Positions 1-6,929 of a DNA stretch of 10,512 bases are shown here, piece by piece. This DNA comes from an uncultured Parabacteroides sp. (GTDB lineage Bacteria > Bacteroidota > Bacteroidia > Bacteroidales > Tannerellaceae): contig USAD01000072.1 in NCBI GenBank assembly GCA_900552415.1, forward strand, positions 1 to 10,512. The letters run 5' to 3'. Under the pieces are notes generated by a model, which saw only the letters and a list, made by a program, of their open reading frames with translations, was not told where the DNA came from and did no database searches. Position 1 is the first letter of the stretch, and each line of letters opens with the position of its first letter. The translations under genes and the position numbers were made by a program.

Positions 1-635
1 GGCAGATTCATGTCGAGGACCATCTCATCAACCTTGAAATCAATATCGGCGAAACCCAACAGTAGTTTTGCCCGGGCGCCGACTGACAGGCGCTCGGTGA
101 GTTGGCGGGCATAACCGACTCCAATATCTGAATAGGCTCTTGTGTTAAGCTGGAAGTTCCGGATATCGACATTTTGCATGTGAAGATCTGAGTCCTCATA
201 TAAATTGAGGTCACGCATATATTCGAACAGGGATTTGGGAACGGAGGCGCCAAACGAGAATTTCAGCCCGGCATTAACGCTCCAGAAGTTCGCTCCTCGC
301 CACCAGCCGACCGAGAGGACATTGACATTCATATCGAGGTTCATTCGGTTATCCGGCTTCATCTGGTCGTAGAATGAATCGTCGTTGAGAACCTTCTCAT
401 CTGCCGAGATCGCATAAATGAGATCTGAAAGATTGGTAAAATCAGTAGCGCCATCAATGCGAAAACCGCCAATGAAAGGAAGGGCCAAATAACCACGTTC
501 TGGCAAGATAGCGGGATTCAGCTGGTTTGCGACGTGCAAATTGCGATTGAAATAGGCTGCCTTGTCTTGGGCAAAGGCGACATTGGCGGAGAGTAGCAGG
601 CCTAAACAGCCTAAAAACCATTTCGTGTGTCTCAT
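1..635 (-). CDS. DUF5723 family protein, N-terminal part (cut by window edge)
   Basis: The minus-strand frame opens at an ATG at 635 and stays open to the window edge, giving 211 complete codons. The protein starts with a Sec signal peptide (MRHTKWFLGCLGLLLSANV, probable cleavage after AFA before QDKAAYF). It then shows the layout I associate with DUF5723 of Bacteroidota: a QLNPAILPERGYLALP segment at about residues 38-53, a stretch ending in NVNVLSVGWWRG, a SVPKSLFEYMRDLNLYEDS segment, and VGYARQLTERLSVGARAKLLLGF near the visible end. These alternating polar/apolar stretches suggest an outer-membrane beta-barrel, but the biochemical function of the family is not established. A hairpin and a possible promoter lie upstream, so it is probably transcribed on its own. 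The family call comes from recognising the sequence pattern; the signal peptide and open frame are directly visible. Confidence 0.75.
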   Translation of the reverse strand, partial: MRHTKWFLGCLGLLLSANVAFAQDKAAYFNRNLHVANQLNPAILPERGYLALPFIGGFRIDGATDFTNLSDLIYAISADEKVLNDDSFYDQMKPDNRMNLDMNVNVLSVGWWRGANFWSVNAGLKFSFGASVPKSLFEYMRDLNLYEDSDLHMQNVDIRNFQLNTRAYSDIGVGYARQLTERLSVGARAKLLLGFADIDFKVDEMVLDMNL

Positions 636-671
636 CTCTTTTTTGTTTAGGAGTGATTTTATCATAAGATT

Positions 672-702
672 CTTATATATGTTTCCTGTCATTTATTTCA
701 AA
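672..702 (-). promoter_or_regulatory. possible promoter of the DUF5723 gene
   Basis: On the minus strand TTTG (702-699) is followed after exactly 19 bases by TATATAAG (679-672). This matches the Bacteroidota -33 element and its spacing, and partly matches the -7 element TAnnTTTG (two of the six fixed positions differ). The start codon is about 37 bases further on. The weak -7 match makes this tentative. Confidence 0.35.
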
Positions 703-844
703 ACTTGACGGAAAGCCGAACTCACCGAATGGAGAGAAGAGCTTTCCGTATGTATATGTTGTTTAGGGTATCATGTTGTCGTTAGACTTCCTGGTGAGTC
801 AAAATTAGTGGATATCGAGGGAAGAGACCGGTTGAGACAACGAT

Positions 845-878
845 AAAAGAGTCCCATTTGACGGAATGGGACTCTTTT
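845..878 (-). terminator. hairpin terminator downstream of the AraC-family gene
   Basis: A perfect 14-bp inverted repeat: arm 845-858 (AAAAGAGTCCCATT) pairs with 865-878 around a 6-base loop. On the minus strand the second arm ends in CTCTTTT. It begins 21 bases past the stop codon of the AraC-family gene at 900. The A/T ends of both arms would let it work in either direction, but no plus-strand gene enters from the left. Confidence 0.85.
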
Positions 879-899
879 GGATGGGATTTCTTGACCTGA

Positions 900-1985
900 T
901 TATTCCTCGGCCTTGCGTCCGATATATTTCAATGGAGATTCCCCGTAGTGGCGGGTGAAGTTGCGGTAGAAGGTGGAGCGAGAGGTGAAGCCGCACGCGT
1001 ACATCAGTTCCTTGATGTTCATCTCCGGGTTTGCCTCCGCCAGTGCCTTGAAATGCTCGAGCCGGAGATGGCTGACATATTCCCGAAAGCTGGTAAATCC
1101 TGCGCTTTTGATCGCTTCGGCAACCGCCTCTTTTCTCTCTCCAATAGCCTGGGCGACGCTCTCGAGCGTGCAGTCCTTATCGGTGAAGAATGCGTCTTTT
1201 CTTATCGCTCTCTCAATTTCGGGAAACAGCGGATGGAGTGTCTCCTCAATCGGGTCTTCCTCTAGCGCCAAAGGTTCTGACCGGCGAAGAGAGAAGGGAT
1301 TCTCATGTCGCAAGTACTCAATCGAGAAAAGGAGAGAGAAGACGACAGCTGTCGCTCCAAAGAGGTTAAAGATAAATTCGTTTATGCTTAGCGTAAATAG
1401 GATGTAGATTACCAGGAACAGGAGCATGAAGCCGGCGAAGAGATACATCTCGCGATTGGATTCTCGCCACGTATTCTGACGAAGCAACGGATAGATCGCC
1501 GAGAAAAGCGGTGTCGCGATCGAGGCGACGAAGATGACACTCCGGATCTGGATGTCGGTCTTGTCGAGTTGTGTCAGGATTTCCGTTAACGAGGCGATGG
1601 TGGTGATTTGCCCGTTGAAGAAGATGTAACAGATCCCGATGGTGGTAATGACGATGGGAATGAGCAGGCTCAGGAGCACCTTAAAAGGTGTCAGATAACC
1701 CGGTCGCAACGAGGCAGTCGGGAAAAGGCTGATGAGACTGGCAGGAAGATACCATTTAAGCATTTTCTCGATCGAGAGCAGATCGGTGAAACGGTAGGTT
1801 GGTGTTTCCGTGACGATCGTTAGCCATCCGATATTTTCCCAAAGGAATACGAGGCCGATGCCAGCGGCAATTAATCCCCAATAACGTTTCAGATGGTTGT
1901 CTTTGGCCCGGAAAACCAGCAGGCAGCCGATCAGTAAAGTGAGCAGGTCGAACGCGATCTCGATGGATAGATAGAGGATTCCCAT
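900..1985 (-). CDS. membrane-anchored AraC-family transcriptional regulator
   Basis: A 361-residue protein with a membrane-embedded N-terminal half and a DNA-binding C-terminal half. Hydrophobic segments lie at about residues 5-25, 33-57, 76-93, 101-123, 146-166, 180-200 and 203-223, so about seven spans. A charged linker (about 224-270, including EDPIEETL) leads to a two-part AraC/XylS helix-turn-helix domain. Its first half covers about 272-298 (LESVAQAIGERKEAVAEAIK). Its second half covers about 322-352 and has the family signature ELMYACGFTSRSTFYRNFTR followed by GESPLKYI. The ATG at 1985 is preceded by AAAAGGAC, an acceptable ribosome binding site. Perfect hairpins on both sides isolate it as a single-gene transcript. 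It presumably senses a membrane or extracellular signal, but the ligand and targets cannot be read from sequence; the adjacent DUF5723 gene is only a guess as target. Confidence 0.9.
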   Translation of the reverse strand: MGILYLSIEIAFDLLTLLIGCLLVFRAKDNHLKRYWGLIAAGIGLVFLWENIGWLTIVTETPTYRFTDLLSIEKMLKWYLPASLISLFPTASLRPGYLTPFKVLLSLLIPIVITTIGICYIFFNGQITTIASLTEILTQLDKTDIQIRSVIFVASIATPLFSAIYPLLRQNTWRESNREMYLFAGFMLLFLVIYILFTLSINEFIFNLFGATAVVFSLLFSIEYLRHENPFSLRRSEPLALEEDPIEETLHPLFPEIERAIRKDAFFTDKDCTLESVAQAIGERKEAVAEAIKSAGFTSFREYVSHLRLEHFKALAEANPEMNIKELMYACGFTSRSTFYRNFTRHYGESPLKYIGRKAEE

Positions 1986-2015
1986 GTCCTTTTGGATTAT
2001 TGAGTATGATTTGAA

Positions 2016-2053
2016 CAGGGCGTGTACCTTTGGGCTTTTAGGTACACGCCCTG
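2016..2053 (-). terminator. hairpin terminator downstream of the S46 peptidase gene
   Basis: A perfect 14-bp stem: CAGGGCGTGTACCT at 2016-2029 pairs with AGGTACACGCCCTG at 2040-2053 around a 10-base loop. It starts 27 bases past the S46 stop codon at 2081 on the minus strand. The run after the stem on that strand (TTCAAATCA) is a poor U-tract, so termination may be incomplete. The AraC-family start codon is only about 30 bases beyond, leaving little room for a separate AraC promoter. Confidence 0.75.
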
Positions 2054-2080
2054 CTTATTGTGGATGAAAAGGCATTGTCT

Positions 2081-4225
2081 TTAACGGACCAGCTTCAACT
2101 CATCGATCAGTCGCGGACATTTGCCCCACTTGTCGATCATGAAGAGGACATAACGGATATCGACACCGATACAACGTTGCAATTCCGGCTCAAAAGCGAT
2201 ATCGCCACTCATCGCCTCCCAGTTACCATCGAAGGCGAGACCGATCAGGCGTGCGTTCTTGTCGAAGATCGGACTACCTGAGTTACCGCCGGTGATGTCG
2301 TTGTTGGAGAGGAAGCAGAGTTGCAACTCGCCCTTCTCATTCGCATAAGGACCGAAGTCACGTTTCTTGAAGAGGTCGAGAATCTCCGGCTGTACATAGA
2401 ACTCATCGCTCGTCGGATCCTCTTTCTCCAGGACACCACGGTCTGTTGAGTAATAATTATACAATGCAGCATCGTAAGGGCGATAACCGCCGATCGAACC
2501 GTAGCTCATACGCATCGTGAAGTTCGCGTCGGAAGGTAAAGCCTTGTCCGGATTCATCTCTTTGAGGCCGGCGAAATAGAGGCGCTCGCCACGATAGATG
2601 TCAAACTCGGCGTCGCTCATCTCCTGCTCGAGGCTGTAGAGAGCCATCATGGCTGACAAGCTCAACTCGACTGCCGGATCTTTGGAGATCTTGGCGTACT
2701 CTTTGGGATCGTTGATGATCTTGGCGATTTTCTCCTCTGACAGGAGGCTTGTCTTCTTGAACAGGTAAGCGGCGTATTTCTCGTAATCGCCTTTATATTT
2801 CTTATCGATCTTCGTGTAGATATCGGGCAAGCGATCCTCATCGACACGCTCACGTACGATCTTAAGCATAGCGGCCAATACCTTTTGGTCGAGTGTCGGC
2901 TCGTAATCCTTGAAGAAGGCTTTAATACGGTCCTCAAGGAAAACCTGTTTCTCCTCAGCGGTTGATTTTTCCGCGTCGAAGCTCTGCACCATGCGGGCCA
3001 GACGAATGATCTCCGCACCGTTGGCGAAGGCCTCGCTCAGATAAGTCAAAGCGTTGCGACTCGCGCTTGTGGAGGTATAACCTTTCTCCAGCAGACTTAA
3101 GACCTCGCCATATTTGGCTACCCGATCCTGGCTCTGCGCTACCCAGTCGGCGAATGCTTTTTCCTCAGCCTGCTTCCGGGCGATCACGTCGAGGTTGGCG
3201 AGACCACGGTTCATACCAATAGCGTTCTTCCAATAGTTGGAGCTGCCAGCATATTTGGAGGCATACTTGATGCGTACGGCATCGCTCGCCTGCATCGCCT
3301 CGCTCCAAAGAGCCTGCTTGATGCCGCGAACTTCGATACGAGGCTTGTTGCTGTCCTCGATCCGTTGCTTAACACCCCAAGAGCAAAGGTAACGGTCCGT
3401 GCTGCCCGGGAAACCGATCGTCATGGCATAGTCCTTGTCTTGATAGCCTTGCATGGAAACCTCCGCGACATATTTAGGATGGTAAGGCTTATTGGCAGCG
3501 TCATACTCGGCCGGCTTGTTCTCCGCGTTGGCGTAAACCCGGAAGATCGAGAAGTCACCGGTTTGGCGCGGCCACATCCAGTTGTCGGTATCGCCACCGA
3601 ACTTACCGATTGACGAAGGTGGCGCGAAGACCATACGCACGTCGCGATAGACATCGTAAGTCACCAAATAATATTTATTGTTATTGTAGAACGGGACAAC
3701 TTGAGCTGCCAGGAATTGGTTTTGGCCAATTGAGTCGCAAATGGCGTTACCGATCGAGTCGGCGGCCATCAGGCGTTGGTACTCGTCTTGGTATTTGTCG
3801 ATTTGGCTGTTGATGCGGTCGCTCACGTCGATTGTTTCCCGAAGATAACGCACCGACAAGCCCGGTACGGGAAGTTCCTCGCTTTGGCTTTGCGATACGA
3901 AACCATTTTTCAGGTAATCGTGCTCGACGCTGCTGAGCTTCTGGATCGCCCCGAAACCGCAATGGTGGTTGGTGAAGATCAACCCCTGCTCGGAGACGGT
4001 AATACCCGTGCATCCCCCGCCGAAGATGACCACGGCGTTCGCCACGCAGGGCTCATTCTCGTTGTACAACTTGTCAACAGGAAGCTGGAAGCCCAGCTCG
4101 GCCATTCGGGCCAGGTTCTGCTTGTTCAGCTCTTTCAGGATCCACATACCTTCGTCGGCATAGGTGGACAAGGCGACGGCACAAAGACATAACGCCGTGC
4201 CTACTCTCTTTTTCCAGTTCATCAT
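2081..4225 (-). CDS. S46 family dipeptidyl-peptidase, DPP7-like
   Basis: A 714-residue exported serine exopeptidase that releases dipeptides from the free N-terminus of oligopeptides, expected in the periplasm. A signal peptide (KKRVGTALCLCAVALSTYA, then DEGMW) precedes the mature enzyme. The chymotrypsin-like catalytic residues are visible: His88 in TNHHCGFG, probable Asp224 in QTGDFS, and Ser649 in GGNSGSP. Between them lies the helical domain of S46 enzymes that caps the active site. The length matches the family (about 710-720). The residue 18 after the catalytic Ser is Gly667 (in FDGNW). In the Porphyromonas enzymes this site is Gly in DPP7 (hydrophobic or broad P1) and Arg in DPP11 (Asp/Glu P1), so DPP7-type specificity is inferred. 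The ATG at 4225 is directly followed by another ATG at 4222, which could also be used. No clear promoter is seen in the 64 bases before it, so read-through from the flippase gene is possible. Confidence 0.95.
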   Translation of the reverse strand: MMNWKKRVGTALCLCAVALSTYADEGMWILKELNKQNLARMAELGFQLPVDKLYNENEPCVANAVVIFGGGCTGITVSEQGLIFTNHHCGFGAIQKLSSVEHDYLKNGFVSQSQSEELPVPGLSVRYLRETIDVSDRINSQIDKYQDEYQRLMAADSIGNAICDSIGQNQFLAAQVVPFYNNNKYYLVTYDVYRDVRMVFAPPSSIGKFGGDTDNWMWPRQTGDFSIFRVYANAENKPAEYDAANKPYHPKYVAEVSMQGYQDKDYAMTIGFPGSTDRYLCSWGVKQRIEDSNKPRIEVRGIKQALWSEAMQASDAVRIKYASKYAGSSNYWKNAIGMNRGLANLDVIARKQAEEKAFADWVAQSQDRVAKYGEVLSLLEKGYTSTSASRNALTYLSEAFANGAEIIRLARMVQSFDAEKSTAEEKQVFLEDRIKAFFKDYEPTLDQKVLAAMLKIVRERVDEDRLPDIYTKIDKKYKGDYEKYAAYLFKKTSLLSEEKIAKIINDPKEYAKISKDPAVELSLSAMMALYSLEQEMSDAEFDIYRGERLYFAGLKEMNPDKALPSDANFTMRMSYGSIGGYRPYDAALYNYYSTDRGVLEKEDPTSDEFYVQPEILDLFKKRDFGPYANEKGELQLCFLSNNDITGGNSGSPIFDKNARLIGLAFDGNWEAMSGDIAFEPELQRCIGVDIRYVLFMIDKWGKCPRLIDELKLVR

Positions 4226-4289
4226 TTGTTATTTATTCTATTTAAATTAATATTTAATGTTCTCACTTTGTTGTTTTGTTTCGCATCGC

Positions 4290-5795
4290 TCATTTGGATT
4301 TTTTGTTAAAGTATTTACCAATATAGGGAATCTCCTGAAGAGGCAGGTCTCGCTTGACCATCACGATGATATAGATGCCAAGCAAAACGGTCCGATAGGG
4401 ATATTGCAGCCAGCTTGGCTCAAGCTTTAATGTGCTGGCGGCATAAAGTACGGCGGCCAATGCCGTATAGGCCAATGCCGATTTCAGGTCGTATTGGATC
4501 GGATATTTTTTCTGTCCAATAAAATAGGAGAGCAACATCATGATGAGATTGCAGGCGAAAGAGGCCCAGGCGCAAGCCATGTAGCCGTAACGCGGTCCGA
4601 ACAACAGGATGATGGCGACAGTCGCCACGCATCCGATCGCTGAGAAATAAGCGCCCCAATAGGTCTGGTCCGTGAGCTTGTACCACAAGGAGAGGTTGAA
4701 ATAGATCCCGAAGAACAGCTCGCCCAGCATCACGATCGGTACGACCCGTAAACCGGGATAATAGGCCGGTCCGACGAAATATTTCAGGATGTCGATGTAG
4801 AACATCACGCCCAGGAAGATCAATAAAGCGAAGATGATGAAGTATTTCATCGCTTCCGAATAGGCCTTCTTGTTGTCATCGCTCTTGTTGCGGGCGAAGA
4901 TGAAGGGCTCGTAGGCATAACGGAACGCCTGGGTGAACATCACCATCACCACGGCGATCTTGAAGCAGGCGCCGTAGATGCCGAGCTGCTCGTTGGCGTA
5001 ATCCTTGTCGTCGAACAGGAACGGGAACAGGATCTTGTCCGCTGTCTGGTTGAAGATGCCGGCGATTCCTAACAACAGGATGGGGAAGGAGTAGGCCAGG
5101 ATCTGGCGCAACGTCGGCAGGTTCACTTTGGCTCGCAGGCCGGGCAAGATATCGGGGAAGAGCAGGACCAGGGTCAATAACGTCGTGAAGACGTTGGCCA
5201 CGAAGATATAACCAACACCATAACCCTCATGATAGAACCAGTCGACCGAAGCGGGCGCGTGAGTATGCAACCAGGGGCAGACGACCAGGAACAGGATGTT
5301 GAGCGCGATATTCAAGAAGATGCTCAAGAGCTTGATCCCCGCAAAACGCCAGGCCTTGCCCAAATAGCGCAAGTAGGCGAAAGGCACGCAACAGAAGGCG
5401 TCGACCGCGACAATACCCGCCATCATTCCCACATATTCCGGATGTTCGGCGTAACCCAAACCTCCGCTGATCTGGGGCAGGAAGAGGAAGACCAGCAGGA
5501 CGAAAAGGGTCGAGCTGGCCATCAGGCAATAAAGGACCGATGCGTAGACTCGCATCGGTTCCGTCTCCTCCTTCTTGTTGATGAATCGGAAGAAGCCGGT
5601 CTCCATGCCGTAAGTCAAGAGGATGAGCAGCAACGCTGTCCATCCATATAGATTGGTGACGATTCCGTAATCGCTCGTGTCTGTCAAGACACGCGTATAC
5701 ATCGGTACCAGCATCCAGTTGAGGAAACGCCCGATGATGCTGCTTAATCCATAGACGGCGGTCTCTTTGGCCAGCCGTTTCATTCCTCCTGCCAT
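4290..5795 (-). CDS. oligosaccharide flippase / polysaccharide biosynthesis protein (Wzx/MATE-like)
   Basis: A 501-residue, very hydrophobic protein of the MOP exporter superfamily (polysaccharide synthesis branch). Such proteins flip lipid-linked sugars across the inner membrane for surface glycan assembly. The N-terminus KETAVYGLSSIIGRFLNWML followed by VPMYTRVL is the typical first-helix signature, and about 12-14 membrane segments run through the protein, ending in a basic tail (YFNKKSK). The ATG at 5795 is preceded by an A-rich stretch. Met5 at 5783 is an alternative start, but the AGGAGG in front of it sits only one base from the ATG, too close to serve it well. It lies 20 bp after the ruvB stop, which strongly suggests a shared transcript. 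No glycosyltransferases or other glycan genes are nearby, so the substrate is unknown; a lone flippase after ruvB suggests a conserved housekeeping role and not a capsule cluster. Confidence 0.9.
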   Translation of the reverse strand: MAGGMKRLAKETAVYGLSSIIGRFLNWMLVPMYTRVLTDTSDYGIVTNLYGWTALLLILLTYGMETGFFRFINKKEETEPMRVYASVLYCLMASSTLFVLLVFLFLPQISGGLGYAEHPEYVGMMAGIVAVDAFCCVPFAYLRYLGKAWRFAGIKLLSIFLNIALNILFLVVCPWLHTHAPASVDWFYHEGYGVGYIFVANVFTTLLTLVLLFPDILPGLRAKVNLPTLRQILAYSFPILLLGIAGIFNQTADKILFPFLFDDKDYANEQLGIYGACFKIAVVMVMFTQAFRYAYEPFIFARNKSDDNKKAYSEAMKYFIIFALLIFLGVMFYIDILKYFVGPAYYPGLRVVPIVMLGELFFGIYFNLSLWYKLTDQTYWGAYFSAIGCVATVAIILLFGPRYGYMACAWASFACNLIMMLLSYFIGQKKYPIQYDLKSALAYTALAAVLYAASTLKLEPSWLQYPYRTVLLGIYIIVMVKRDLPLQEIPYIGKYFNKKSK

Positions 5796-5815
5796 TCTTT
5801 TTCTGTACTCTCTTT

Positions 5816-6853
5816 TTAAAATAAGAATCCTTGCTGTTTGAATCTGTCCCTGCCCAAATGGGAATAGGCCAGGTCGGTCACCTCACGTCCTCTTGGCGTC
5901 CGTTTCAGGAAACCTTCCTTGATAAGGAAAGGCTCATAAACCTCCTCGACCGTACCGGGATCCTCGCCCAGCGCGGTCGCTATGGTTGTCAGTCCGACGG
6001 GTCCGCCCTTAAACTTGTCGATGATCGTAGTTAAGAGCTTGTTGTCGATTTGATCCAGGCCATAACGGTCGATATTGAGCGCTTCCAGGGCATAACAGGC
6101 GATCGCCTTATCAATCTCGCCCGAGCCTTTCACTTGGGCGAAGTCGCGCACGCGTCGCAACAAAGCGTTGGCGATACGTGGCGTACCCCGGCTGCGTGAG
6201 GCGATCTCCTCGGCCGCGTTCGCCTTGCAACGGACACCCAGGATATCGGCGCTCCGGAGGACGATCTTGGCCAGCGTGTCGGCGTCGTAATATTCCAAGT
6301 GCATATTGATACCAAAACGGGCACGCAAAGGACTGGTCAACAAGCCGCTGCGTGTAGTCGCTCCGATCAGCGTGAAGGGTGCCAGGTCGATCTGGATCGA
6401 ACGGGCGCTTGGTCCCTTGTCGATCATGATATCGATGCGGTAATCCTCCATTGCCGAGTAAAGATATTCCTCTACGACGGGACTGAGGCGGTGGATCTCG
6501 TCGATGAACAACACGTCGTTCTTCTCGAGTGAGGTCAGTACGCCCGCCAGGTCGCCGGGTTTGTCGAGCACTGGGCCTGAAGTGACCTTGAATCCGACGC
6601 CCAGCTCGTTCGCGATAATGTTGGAAAGTGTTGTCTTACCCAGTCCTGGAGGTCCGTGCAGCAGCACGTGGTCGAGTGCCTCCTGGCGCATACGGGCTGC
6701 CATGACGAATATCCGCAGGTTCTCGACCACCTTCGCCTGCCCGCTGAAATCGCAGAAAGAGAGTGGGCGAAGCACGTTCTCGTACTCACGCTCGCTCTCC
6801 GGTTTTCGTGCGTCTCGTATGTCAAAATTCTCGTCCATATCTTCAAATTCCAT
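5816..6853 (-). CDS. ruvB: Holliday junction branch migration DNA helicase RuvB
   Basis: A 345-residue AAA+ ATPase, the hexameric motor that drives branch migration of Holliday junctions with RuvA before RuvC cleavage. In order: an N-terminal linker with [12 protein letters not shown]; Walker [10 protein letters not shown] at 67-75; the RuvA-contacting region with [15 protein letters not shown] (96-110); Walker [12 protein letters not shown] (115-125); the beta-hairpin around [10 protein letters not shown] (151-160); sensor 1 GATTRSG (164-170); the arginine-finger segment SPLRARFG (174-181); sensor 2 [12 protein letters not shown] (223-234); and a C-terminal winged helix ending [13 protein letters not shown]. 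All key motifs are intact. The outermost ATG (6853) is given. Met6 at 6838 is a strong alternative: family members as I recall them begin near MDENFDIRD, and a promoter element ends only 7 bases before 6853. ruvA and ruvC are not in the window, as is usual in this phylum. Confidence 0.98.
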   Translation of the reverse strand: MEFEDMDENFDIRDARKPESEREYENVLRPLSFCDFSGQAKVVENLRIFVMAARMRQEALDHVLLHGPPGLGKTTLSNIIANELGVGFKVTSGPVLDKPGDLAGVLTSLEKNDVLFIDEIHRLSPVVEEYLYSAMEDYRIDIMIDKGPSARSIQIDLAPFTLIGATTRSGLLTSPLRARFGINMHLEYYDADTLAKIVLRSADILGVRCKANAAEEIASRSRGTPRIANALLRRVRDFAQVKGSGEIDKAIACYALEALNIDRYGLDQIDNKLLTTIIDKFKGGPVGLTTIATALGEDPGTVEEVYEPFLIKEGFLKRTPRGREVTDLAYSHLGRDRFKQQGFLF

Positions 6854-6860
6854 AGGTTTG

Positions 6861-6868
6861 CAAAGATA
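6861..6868 (-). promoter_or_regulatory. -7 promoter element of ruvB
   Basis: The minus strand reads TATCTTTG, a perfect match to the Bacteroidota -7 consensus TAnnTTTG. It ends 7 bases before the ATG at 6853 and 22 before the ATG at 6838. No TTTG sits at the expected -33 position (a TTTTTG lies 33 bases upstream, too far). The presence of this element suggests that the ruvB-flippase unit can be transcribed separately from the M28 gene. Confidence 0.55.
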
Positions 6869-6929
6869 CGCCTTTCTTTAGGATTTCTGTTCGGCTAAGG
6901 ACAAAAATAGCGGCAAGTGGCCTCTCCTG

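Noticed and set aside
2025..2032. A perfect plus-strand TACCTTTG, matching the -7 promoter consensus
   Set aside because: It falls inside the stem and loop of the terminator hairpin and no plus-strand gene follows, so the match is most likely chance.
845..2053. The two perfect 14-bp hairpins flanking the AraC-family gene considered as ends of a mobile element
   Set aside because: The two hairpins have unrelated sequences, there are no matching terminal repeats or transposase, and each sits just after a stop codon as expected for terminators.
3776..4192. A 138-codon plus-strand frame opposite the S46 signal peptide and His motif
   Set aside because: Antisense to a strongly conserved coding region, with no recognisable domain.
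6869..6929. A possible terminator between the M28 gene and ruvB (GGCCACTTGCC followed by TATTTTTG on the minus strand)
   Set aside because: The stem would be only about three base pairs, too short to call a terminator.
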